Source of the DNA: Hyphomonadaceae bacterium
GTDB taxonomy: Bacteria; Pseudomonadota; Alphaproteobacteria; Caulobacterales; Aquidulcibacteraceae
Length of the DNA: 9,564 nt
Direction of reading: 5' to 3'
Assembly: GCA_003526465.1 (NCBI GenBank)
Contig: DPWD01000143.1
Location: forward strand, 1-9,564
Made by a program: the position numbers and the translations under genes
Shown: in pieces, positions 1 through 5,817 of the stretch
How the letters are laid out: each line of letters starts with the position of its first letter
How positions within the stretch are numbered: position 1 is the stretch's first letter
Notes under the pieces: model-generated
What the model was told of the DNA's origin: nothing
What the model saw: the letters and a program-made list of their open reading frames with translations, nothing else
Databases searched by the model: none

Positions 1-1469
1 AGGGCTTCGGCGCGGTCGCAGGCGGGGGAGGCCCGCTCGCCTTCAGAGTGGGGGCCGCGGCGCGCGAGACCGACGACTACGACACCCCGCTCGGGCAAGC
101 GCCGAATTCCTGGACCAGCTTCCGAGCCTATTCAGCGGGCGGCGCGCTGGTTGGCGAACCCGGCTTCGCCGGTGTTGCGGTCAAGCGCACGGAAAATGAG
201 TACGGCCTGCCGCCGGGCGATCCGAGCGAACCCGGCGGGCACATCGAACTCGAGCAGACGCGGGTAGAGACACGCGGCGATGCGCGCATCGCTGTCGGGC
301 CTTTCAAACGCCTCGACTTCGGCGCCCAGCATTCCGACTACGAGCACACCGAGTTCGAGGGCGACGGCGCCCCGGGCACGCGCTTTACCAGCGCCGGATG
401 GGAAGCGCGCGTCGAAGCGCACCATCGCGGCGAACGCGTTCGCGGTGCGCTCGGGCTCCAATTCATCGATGTCGATTTCGCCGCCGAGGGCGGTGAAGCG
501 TTCATCACGCCATCGAACACCCAAGACATGGGCGCGTTCGTGATCGAACGTTGGAATTCCGGCGCTTGGGGGCTCGAGGGCGGCGCGCGCTTTGAGCGCC
601 GCGAGATCGTCAATGAAGGCGGCGGCGCACGCGATTTCGACACGGCCAGCCTTTCGACCGGCGTGTTCTTTCGCCCGGTCGAGAATTGGTTTGTCGGCGC
701 CACGCTTGCGCGCACGCAGCGCGCGCCTACAGCGATCGAACTCTTCGCCGAAGGGCCGCACCTGGCCACCGCCAATTACGAAATCGGCGACCCCTTGCTC
801 GATAAAGAGGCTGCGACCTCGATCGAAGCATCGGCGCGCCACGAGGCCGGACGCCTCCGCTTCGAAGCAAGCCTCTATCGCGTGGATTTCGAGGATTATG
901 TCGGGCTGGTTCAGCGCGGCGATGTGTTCTGGCTCGACGAAGCCACCGAAACCAGCGGCTTTGCGCCCGATGCATCCGATCCCTCGATTCCCGCCGGCGC
1001 CGAAGTGTTGCCGGTGTTTGTGTTCACGCAGCAGGATGCGCGTTTTTCCGGCGGCGAAATTTCTCTGCGGGCGCCGCTGTTCGAGGCCGGCGGCTTCCAG
1101 GTTTCAGGCGATGTCGCTTATGACGTCGTGCGCGCCGAGTTCGCTTCCGGCGGGCGACCGCCGCGCATTCCGCCATCTTCGCTGACCATCGGCGTCGATG
1201 CTGAGAATGCGCATTGGCGCGGACGCCTCGAAGCGGCGCATGTGGGCGACCAGGATCGCCTCGCGGCGTTCGAGACGCCGACGCAAGGCTACACCTTCGT
1301 CAATGCGGGAATCGCGTTCCGGCCAGACGGCGAAGAAGGCGCGCTTACCCTGCGCCTCGACGGACGCAATCTCACCGACGAAGAAGGGCGTGTGCACGCC
1401 TCGTTTCTGAAGGACGAACTGCCGCTGCCAGGGCGCAACCTCCGCTTCTCGGTTGCGTCGTCTTTTTGA
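1..1469 (+). CDS. TonB-dependent outer-membrane receptor, C-terminal barrel (5' partial), ZnuD-like
   Basis: The reading frame is already open at base 3, so the N-terminus (signal, TonB box, most of the plug) lies outside the window; the GTG at 48 is internal, not a start. About 488 residues are visible. They show alternating beta-strand pattern with Asp/Glu-rich turns, the receptor motif RAPTAIELFAEGPHLAT followed by NYEIGDPLLDKEAATSIE (near bases 720-820), and a C-terminal VASSF ending in Phe, typical of outer-membrane barrels recognised by BAM. Such receptors import metal chelates or other scarce substrates using TonB/ExbBD energy. The segments HSDYEHTEF, GWEARVEAHH and EAFITPSNT resemble the zinc receptor ZnuD as I remember it, so zinc uptake is possible. 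However, the loop that is His-rich in ZnuD reads YGLPPGDPSEPGGH here. The barrel call is firm; the substrate is a guess. The gene converges on the methyltransferase with 3 bases between stops and no visible terminator. Confidence 0.93.
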   Translation, partial: GFGAVAGGGGPLAFRVGAAARETDDYDTPLGQAPNSWTSFRAYSAGGALVGEPGFAGVAVKRTENEYGLPPGDPSEPGGHIELEQTRVETRGDARIAVGPFKRLDFGAQHSDYEHTEFEGDGAPGTRFTSAGWEARVEAHHRGERVRGALGLQFIDVDFAAEGGEAFITPSNTQDMGAFVIERWNSGAWGLEGGARFERREIVNEGGGARDFDTASLSTGVFFRPVENWFVGATLARTQRAPTAIELFAEGPHLATANYEIGDPLLDKEAATSIEASARHEAGRLRFEASLYRVDFEDYVGLVQRGDVFWLDEATETSGFAPDASDPSIPAGAEVLPVFVFTQQDARFSGGEISLRAPLFEAGGFQVSGDVAYDVVRAEFASGGRPPRIPPSSLTIGVDAENAHWRGRLEAAHVGDQDRLAAFETPTQGYTFVNAGIAFRPDGEEGALTLRLDGRNLTDEEGRVHASFLKDELPLPGRNLRFSVASSF

Positions 1470-1472
1470 AGG

Positions 1473-2282
1473 CTACTTCCGCGCCACGATCTCGATCACC
1501 AGCGGCGTCACCATCAGCGTGCCGGGTTGCGCCGAGACGCGGGCGAATTCCTCGCGCATGTCGCGCGCCATTTCTGGCGTGATGCGGTTGAGTTCCAACA
1601 GCCGGTCGATATGGATATCGAAGAAGCCGATCGGCCAGCGCCAGACGTTATCGTCCTTGGACACGATATCGACGTGCGGCTTGAAGCTTTCGAGCTTGGG
1701 GCCCATCTCGATCAGCCAGGCGGGCAGGTCGCGCCCGATATCGGGCTCCCCGCCAGAGCCGCGCCAATTGGCGACCACTTCATCGACGAAGCGCTCGAAA
1801 TTCGGCGCGCGCGGAGACAGCCGCCAGGTTTTGTAATCGACATATTCGTGGATCACGATGGTGCCGCCGGGCCGGAGCGCATCGACCAGCTTTTTCAGCG
1901 CCGCTTTCGGGTCGGGCAGGAACGCAAACACCCAGCGCACCCAGGCTGCATCGGCGTTGCTGACGGGGAGCGCGTCGGTGACGATATCGATCTCATGGGC
2001 GTGCACCTGGGTATGTCCACGCGCGCGCGCCTGCGCTTCCAGCGTGTCGAGAAAACGCCGCGAACGTTCGAGCGCATACACCGCCCCGCTCGGGCCGACG
2101 ATCTCCGCGAGGTCCATGGTGGCGAAACCCGGCCCCGCGCCGAAATCGATCACGCGCGAGCCATCGCCAATGCGCGCGCGTGTCCAAGCGTCGAGCGCGC
2201 GCCGGCGCCAGACTCGGTGCTGGAAGCCGAGGCGGTAGATTTCATCGTCGTGAGTGCCAAGCACGTAATCGCGGTCGGACAT
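1473..2282 (-). CDS. Class I SAM-dependent methyltransferase
   Basis: Predicted cytoplasmic enzyme of 269 residues that transfers a methyl group from S-adenosylmethionine; the acceptor cannot be told. Rossmann-fold signs are in order: motif I VIDFGAGPG at residues 44-52, the acidic end of strand 2 in YALERS (Glu72), a strand-4 region WVRWVFAFLPDP around 114-125, and LRPGG at 136-140 before IVIHEY. The C-terminal third (about 155-260) is a family-specific extension I do not recognise. An upstream in-frame Met at 2399 would add 39 residues lacking domain character. The Met at 2282 is preferred because AAGGAG lies 5 bases upstream of it. The gene is on the same strand as the lipoprotein gene, 113 bases downstream of it, and may or may not share its transcript. 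It could be a small-molecule or quinone/lipid-type methyltransferase of the UbiE/Methyltransf_11 kind; nothing nearby settles the substrate. Confidence 0.88.
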   Translation of the reverse strand: MSDRDYVLGTHDDEIYRLGFQHRVWRRRALDAWTRARIGDGSRVIDFGAGPGFATMDLAEIVGPSGAVYALERSRRFLDTLEAQARARGHTQVHAHEIDIVTDALPVSNADAAWVRWVFAFLPDPKAALKKLVDALRPGGTIVIHEYVDYKTWRLSPRAPNFERFVDEVVANWRGSGGEPDIGRDLPAWLIEMGPKLESFKPHVDIVSKDDNVWRWPIGFFDIHIDRLLELNRITPEMARDMREEFARVSAQPGTLMVTPLVIEIVARK

Positions 2283-2287
2283 GGGGG

Positions 2288-2293
2288 CTCCTT
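2288..2293 (-). promoter_or_regulatory. Ribosome binding site deciding the methyltransferase start
   Basis: The minus strand reads AAGGAG followed by five C residues and then ATG at 2282. This near-consensus Shine-Dalgarno sequence argues for the inner Met rather than the upstream Met at 2399. Confidence 0.7.
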
Positions 2294-2395
2294 CGGTGGA
2301 GATATAGGCGGGCGGCACGCAAGCGTCTCGCTGGAAGCGGACGCGGCGGTGGGGGCGAGGGTGCATTTCGTGGGAGCGGACTCCTGCAGAGCCGA

Positions 2396-3034
2396 TCATT
2401 CATAGAATGAGCCGGTCGGACGATGTCCATGCGCAGGTGGCGCGCGCTCGATGTGCTCTCTCGCACACCAACTTATGTGGGGGACGTTCCTGGCCGCATT
2501 CACGGCGAAAACATACAGAATGCGATTGTTTCCACCGAGATGGCCAAACCGTCCTTCCCGGCCGAGTAATCCACGCAATCGGACGCAATAGGGCCAGGAA
2601 CGGGATAGGTCGGATTCTATCGGGAGACCAGCCGCCTCGTTAAACTCCTGCCGCGCCGTCGCCACGAATTGCGGCTGAGCGGAGAGGCCTGGAAACTGAG
2701 GCGCCGAGAATGTGCATCTTTCGTCGTTGCACGACAAATATCCAAAAATCTCGTCAAACTCTCTGGTAGGGCAATGGCCCGTTTGCTTGCCCAAGGCTGA
2801 ACTCTCACGGTCAATTTGCATTGCCCGCCGGCTTTGAACGCTCGGTACTTCAACCTTGACGCAGTCTCCAACCATGAGTTGGGGATTGGCAAGCACCAAC
2901 TGCATCAGCCCATCGGCCGTGAGCAGAGTTACGCTCGCACGGTCGCGTTCGACCACCTGACCCCAAATCAGAGATGCAGGCGTTCCGCACGCGGTTAGAA
3001 CGAGACTCAAGAGCACCACTAATGTGCGAGCCAC
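2396..3034 (-). CDS. Cysteine-rich hypothetical lipoprotein, GTG start
   Basis: I do not recognise this 212-residue protein. It begins with a short lipoprotein signal: MARTL, a hydrophobic VVLLSLVLTA stretch and lipobox LTAC with the lipidated Cys at residue 16. After processing it should be anchored in a membrane facing the periplasm. The mature part has six further cysteines (58, 88, 102, 107, 150, 190), an even number compatible with disulfides in the periplasm. SCNDERC at 101-107 is the most closely spaced pair. Residues 21-65 look like a small beta-rich domain (IWGQVVERDRASVTLLTADG). The start is GTG, backed by GGAGGG four bases upstream. Base composition is clearly more AT-rich than in the neighbours. 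The gene sits 78 bases downstream of purN on the same strand, but with no functional link to purines. The lipoprotein signal plus a good ribosome site makes a real gene likely; function unknown. Confidence 0.72.
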   Translation of the reverse strand: MARTLVVLLSLVLTACGTPASLIWGQVVERDRASVTLLTADGLMQLVLANPQLMVGDCVKVEVPSVQSRRAMQIDRESSALGKQTGHCPTREFDEIFGYLSCNDERCTFSAPQFPGLSAQPQFVATARQEFNEAAGLPIESDLSRSWPYCVRLRGLLGREGRFGHLGGNNRILYVFAVNAARNVPHISWCAREHIERAPPAHGHRPTGSFYE

Positions 3035-3038
3035 GACG

Positions 3039-3044
3039 CCCTCC
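3039..3044 (-). promoter_or_regulatory. Ribosome binding site supporting the GTG start of the lipoprotein
   Basis: The minus strand reads GGAGGG, four bases, then GTG at 3034. The site is placed so that the resulting protein begins exactly with a lipoprotein signal peptide, which supports the GTG start over any later codon. Confidence 0.6.
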
Positions 3045-3112
3045 GAGGTCAGAATACTCCTTCGATGCTTGGATCAGCCAGCGTCTGCTTCGGGACTTCC
3101 GCCGTCGAAACC

Positions 3113-3688
3113 TTACATCCCCCGCGCCCAATCCGCCAAACAGCGCGGATAAAGTTCGTGCTCCAGTTCCAGCACGCGCGCGGCCAATGATTCCGGCGTA
3201 TCGTCGTCGCGCACATCCAGCCGCGCCTGTCCCAGTATTTCACCAGCGTCCACTTCCTCAACCACCAGGTGCACGCTGCAGCCGTGTTCGGAATCGCCCG
3301 CCGCCAGGGCGCGGGCGTGGGTGTCGGTGCCTGGATATTTCGGCAGCAGCGAGGGGTGGATATTGACCAGGCGCCCAGCCCAGGCGCGTACGAAGAATGG
3401 CGTCAGCACGCGCATGAAGCCGGCTAGGGCGACGATCTCGATGTCGCGCGCGCGCAAGGCCGCGTCGATCTCGCGCTCGAACGCTTCGCGGTGCTTGCCG
3501 TATTGCTTGTGATCGATGGCGAGCGCTTCCACGCCGGCGGCGCGGGCGATGTCGAGGCCGGGGGCTTCGGGGCGGTTGGAGATGACGAGGACGATTTCGT
3601 AAGCGTGTTGTTGCGCGTCGAGCAGCGCAGCCATGTTGCTCCCGCGCCCGGAAATGAGAACGGCGACGCGCTTTTTCATGGATGGCAT
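3113..3688 (-). CDS. purN: Phosphoribosylglycinamide formyltransferase (GART 1)
   Basis: Cytoplasmic enzyme of de novo purine synthesis that transfers the formyl group of 10-formyltetrahydrofolate to glycinamide ribonucleotide, giving FGAR. The phosphate-binding loop SGRGSNM is at residues 13-19. The folate/formyl-transfer core is FMRVLTPFF at 91-99 and NIHPSLLP at 109-116, with VDAGEI at 146-151. Asn109, His111 and Asp147 match the catalytic Asn106/His108/Asp144 known from E. coli, offset by three. The length, 191 residues, is normal. Two starts are possible. ATG at 3688 has GGAGG five bases upstream, whereas ATG at 3679 (MKKRVAV) begins closer to typical family N-termini but has poorer spacing. 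The open frame reaching up to 3754 only translates the palindromic repeat and is not protein-like. purM lies upstream on the same strand, as in most bacteria, separated by the repeat cluster. Confidence 0.95.
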   Translation of the reverse strand: MPSMKKRVAVLISGRGSNMAALLDAQQHAYEIVLVISNRPEAPGLDIARAAGVEALAIDHKQYGKHREAFEREIDAALRARDIEIVALAGFMRVLTPFFVRAWAGRLVNIHPSLLPKYPGTDTHARALAAGDSEHGCSVHLVVEEVDAGEILGQARLDVRDDDTPESLAARVLELEHELYPRCLADWARGM

Positions 3689-3690
3689 AA

Positions 3691-3715
3691 CCCCCTCCCC
3701 CTCGCGGGGAGGGGG
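3691..3715 (-). promoter_or_regulatory. Perfect hairpin covering the purN ribosome binding site
   Basis: CCCCCTCCCC at 3691-3700 pairs perfectly with GGGGAGGGGG at 3706-3715 around a 5-base loop. Read on the minus strand, as in purN mRNA, the 3' arm of the stem is the purine-rich run that contains the GGAGG ribosome site, and the ATG at 3688 follows two bases later. The fold would hide the site. Whether it regulates translation, or is simply a repeat unit that landed here, cannot be told from sequence alone. Confidence 0.55.
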
Positions 3716-3818
3716 CAGGGGGTGAGGGGCGTGCAAACACGCAGGCGCCTGCATGTCGGCCCGCCCCTCACCCCGCCGCTTCGCGGCGACCCTCTCCGCG
3801 AGGGAGAGGGTGGCGCAG
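3691..3818. repeat. Cluster of palindromic intergenic repeats between purM and purN
   Basis: Almost the whole purM-purN gap is made of nested palindromes. These are the 10-bp stem at 3691-3715; a 12-bp perfect inverted repeat GGGGTGAGGGGC (3719-3730) with its complement at 3763-3774; inside that, the 12-base perfect palindrome GCAGGCGCCTGC at 3741-3752; a 5-bp stem GCCGC/GCGGC at 3775-3787; and a 9-bp stem ACCCTCTCC/GGAGAGGGT at 3789-3797 and 3803-3811. The wording (CCCCTCACCCC, CTCTCCGCGAGGGAGAGGG) is that of the abundant REP-like intergenic elements of many GC-rich proteobacteria, from memory. Stems lack a following T-run on either strand, so they are not classical terminators. They may stabilise mRNA or be inert mobile repeats. 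Confidence 0.8.
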
Positions 3819-3826
3819 CGCGCGCC

Positions 3827-4222
3827 TCAAGCATTCCGCAACGCTCCCACAACGAACGCACGTTCTCCACCTGCCTCCAGCGTTGTGATGACATCTCCCG
3901 CCGCGCCGGCGTCCACAATCAGCACCATCCCGATTCCGAGATTGAACGTGCGGCGCATGTCTTCTTCGGGGACGCCGCCCACATCCTGCAGCCACTGAAA
4001 CACGGCCGGGCGGGTCCACGCGTTCCAGTCGAAATCCGGCACAAGATGACCGGGCAAAGCGCGCGGCGTGTTCTCCACCAGGCCGCCGCCGGTGATGTGG
4101 GCCGCTCCCTTGGCGAGCCTTGCGCCGAAGATCGGCTTCAGCGCCCGCGCATAGATGCGCGTCGGCTCAAGCAGCGCGGCGGCGAGCGACTTTCCCGGCG
4201 CGAACGGCGACATGCGGCGCAT
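3827..4222 (-). CDS. purM: Phosphoribosylformylglycinamidine cyclo-ligase, C-terminal fragment (N-terminus missing)
   Basis: PurM closes FGAM to aminoimidazole ribonucleotide using ATP in purine synthesis. Only about 125 family-like residues remain, against roughly 345 in the E. coli enzyme. Visible hallmarks are LLEPTRIYARALKP at 17-30, AHITGGGLVENTPR at 41-54 and RTFNLGIGMVLIV at 91-103, all belonging to the second half of the protein. The N-terminal half, with the ATP-binding and dimer region, is absent from the whole window. The ATG at 4222 directly follows an in-frame TGA, and the first residues MRRM come from transglycosylase sequence read in another frame. Family-like sequence starts only around SPFAPGKSL (residues 5-13). 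A fragment like this should not be active. Because purM is needed for purine prototrophy and purN beside it is intact, a join artefact is as plausible as a true pseudogene. Confidence 0.9.
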   Translation of the reverse strand: MRRMSPFAPGKSLAAALLEPTRIYARALKPIFGARLAKGAAHITGGGLVENTPRALPGHLVPDFDWNAWTRPAVFQWLQDVGGVPEEDMRRTFNLGIGMVLIVDAGAAGDVITTLEAGGERAFVVGALRNA

Positions 4223-5684
4223 TCATGCGCATGGCGAGATCTGCAAGCTCGCGGAACTCGCCGCGCGAGGTCAACTGGTCGTCGATCTGGTATGCGAAAA
4301 TCAAAAACGCCCGATCGTCCTTGATATCGGTCAGCATGCGGAGGGCGGCTACGGCGGGTCGCTGGCCGAAACGCGCCTTTTCTTCCGGCGTCGCTTCGGG
4401 CGTCGGCTCGAATTTCCGCATCAAGGTTTCGCCGCCGATCTTTTCCGCAGCGAGCTGTCCGTAAAAAGTGTAGATTTGCTCAGCCGCTTTGGAATAGCGA
4501 ACCTGCGCAAGATCAGCGTCGCCCTTCGCCTCGGCGGCGCGGGCGAGCCAGTACCAGCCGCGGGATAACGAAATCGGCGCCGAGACCGCGCTTGTCAGCG
4601 CCGCGAAATGCTTCTCCGCGCGCGAGGGCTCGTTGAGGAATCTCAGCGCGATCCAGCCCGCGTTGAATTCCGCCTCCGCAAAATCGGCGGTCCCGGCTTC
4701 AAGCCCGTGGTGCGACGCCATGGCGTAGGCGTCCGCGAATTGCCGGTTTTTGAGCGCCCAGCGCATGAGCAGGTTTTGCTCATCCCACCAGCGCTCGGGA
4801 TTCCTGAGCGCGACCGAGTCCGTCGTCGCGCTTCGCGCAAGCGCGATGGCGCGCGGCTCTTCCTCTGCGCGGCGGAAATACCGGACAGCCGCGAGCATGA
4901 CGCCCGGATCGGCACGATCCTCCGCTGACAGATTATTGTAAACGCCCGGCGCGTCGGCTCCGCCGAGCAGCAGCGCGGCGCGCGCTTCGGCCCGGCGCCG
5001 GTCCGTTGGGCGCAATTTTGAAAAAGCGCGCTTTGCCGTCATTACTTCCCGATCGAAGAGGAGACGGTCGGCGCGTTTGAAATGATCGTCAGCCGACAGG
5101 CGGTCGCCATAATTGGCGAGCAGCCGCTGTTCGTCGGGGAGCGTGAAATTATTATTGATCCAGGCGTCCTTGAGATGAAGCTCGCCGGCCTCGGCCCGGC
5201 CGGTCACGAATTGCGCGCGAGCAAGCTGCAATTTGCCTTCGCCCGTGACCGGGTCGCGCGTTTCGTAGAATGAGAGCACGCTCGACGGCGCCAGCGTCCA
5301 GCTCATCCGCTTTTCGGCGTGCGCCTGGATTTTCTGGGTCGACGGCCATTCGGGATGCCCATCGAGAAACCTGTCGGCCGCTTCGATCGAGACGAGCGGA
5401 TCCTCAGCCTCGAAATAATACCATTCGGCGAGGCTCTTCGCCGTTGCGTCGGCCATTGACGCGGTGAGCGACAGCGCTCGGTTGTAATCCCGGCGGGATA
5501 CCGCGTCCTTGACCGACTTCAACGTCTGGAGATCAGATTGTCCGATATAGGCGGGTCCGGGCGGGGCCGGTTTCAGGCGTGGCGCATCAATCGCTCCGGC
5601 TGGCGAAACCGCCGCCAGAACCGTCAACGCCCCCGCCAGAACACTAACGCCAGTTTTCCCCAATCGACCCATTCGCCAACACAT
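4167..5684 (-). CDS. slt: Soluble lytic murein transglycosylase, N-terminal part lacking the catalytic domain
   Basis: 505 residues. A signal peptide is seen at 1-31: basic MCWRMGRLGK, hydrophobic VSVLAGALTVLAAV, and a likely cut after AGA. Then comes a long alpha-helical, TPR/HEAT-like superhelix rich in Ala/Leu/Arg, with WYYFEAEDP, RWWDEQN, GWYWLARAAEAKGDA and FYGQLAAEKIG (near 408-417). These are typical of the U and linker domains of Slt70-type enzymes. Those enzymes cleave peptidoglycan glycan strands in the periplasm, forming 1,6-anhydro-muramic ends. The C-terminal lysozyme-like domain with its catalytic Glu (ESxF-type motif) should follow the helix ending near AVRAGKVARR, but the frame stops at 4167 inside purM sequence. 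As it stands it would be non-catalytic. Start: ATG 5684 with AGGTG four bases upstream; ATG 5672 is also possible. It diverges from dapA. Confidence 0.87.
   Translation of the reverse strand: MCWRMGRLGKTGVSVLAGALTVLAAVSPAGAIDAPRLKPAPPGPAYIGQSDLQTLKSVKDAVSRRDYNRALSLTASMADATAKSLAEWYYFEAEDPLVSIEAADRFLDGHPEWPSTQKIQAHAEKRMSWTLAPSSVLSFYETRDPVTGEGKLQLARAQFVTGRAEAGELHLKDAWINNNFTLPDEQRLLANYGDRLSADDHFKRADRLLFDREVMTAKRAFSKLRPTDRRRAEARAALLLGGADAPGVYNNLSAEDRADPGVMLAAVRYFRRAEEEPRAIALARSATTDSVALRNPERWWDEQNLLMRWALKNRQFADAYAMASHHGLEAGTADFAEAEFNAGWIALRFLNEPSRAEKHFAALTSAVSAPISLSRGWYWLARAAEAKGDADLAQVRYSKAAEQIYTFYGQLAAEKIGGETLMRKFEPTPEATPEEKARFGQRPAVAALRMLTDIKDDRAFLIFAYQIDDQLTSRGEFRELADLAMRMNAPHVAVRAGKVARRRAA
4180..4212. 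other. Junction between slt and purM sequence
   Basis: Read on the minus strand, transglycosylase-like sequence (frame HVAVRAGKVARRR) passes into purM-like sequence (frame SPFAPGKSLAAALLEPTRIY) within this stretch. Around 20-30 bases seem acceptable to both families in their respective frames, so the breakpoint cannot be placed exactly. Each gene lacks precisely the part that would lie beyond this point. No target duplication, IS end or att-like sequence is visible. A short shared stretch at a join is what either microhomology deletion or a k-mer-driven misassembly leaves. Confidence 0.75.
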
Positions 5685-5817
5685 ATCACCTGATCAAGCC
5701 GGGCCACCCTAGCCGATTTGCCGGGAAATGCATGTCTTTCCCCTTAAAAGACCGCAAACTTGCCGGTTTTTCCGGTTAGTTGTATCCGCTCTGCCAAGCT
5801 CAGGACCAGATAAACCC
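5685..5817. promoter_or_regulatory. Divergent slt/dapA intergenic promoter region
   Basis: This 133-base gap must drive slt leftward and dapA rightward. It is more AT-rich than the genes. For dapA the best sigma70-like pair is TTGCCG at 5760-5765 and TATCCG at 5783-5788 with a 17-base spacer. A perfect inverted repeat GGGAAA-N8-TTTCCC lies at 5723-5742, between the two genes' likely promoter zones, and could be an operator. CCGG-TTTTT-CCGG at 5763-5775 overlaps the suggested -35. No slt promoter could be assigned. All of this is pattern reading only. Confidence 0.35.

Noticed and set aside
132..842. Minus-strand open frame of 236 codons opposite the TonB receptor
   Set aside because: Mirror of a well-recognised barrel protein; Arg/Ala-rich translation typical of antisense frames in GC-rich DNA.
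2283..2399. Extended N-terminus of the methyltransferase from Met 2399
   Set aside because: The extra 39 residues look like translated leader, while the inner ATG has a near-consensus ribosome site.
1527..2405. Long plus-strand open frame of 292 codons opposite the methyltransferase
   Set aside because: It is the GC-rich shadow of the minus-strand gene, which has SAM motifs and a ribosome site. The shadow translation is full of Arg/His/Asp without recognisable motifs.
3789..3811. 9-bp hairpin as a rho-independent terminator after purM
   Set aside because: No T-run follows the stem on either strand, and purN, its usual partner, is just downstream. It fits the repeat cluster better.
3691..3811. 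Possible CRISPR-like repeat set
   Set aside because: The palindromes differ in sequence and length and have no regular spacers; no cas gene is nearby.
4167..4222. Deliberate Slt-PurM fusion protein
   Set aside because: The two coding parts are in different frames and a TGA precedes the purM frame at 4223-4225, so no fused polypeptide is made.
3491..4324. Plus-strand open frame of 277 codons across purN, the repeats and purM
   Set aside because: It runs antisense to clear purN and purM motifs and through non-coding palindromes; the translation has no domain character.
5728..5817. Extended N-terminus of dapA
   Set aside because: Family N-termini begin close to the [11 protein letters not shown] segment, and the extension overlaps the likely promoter.
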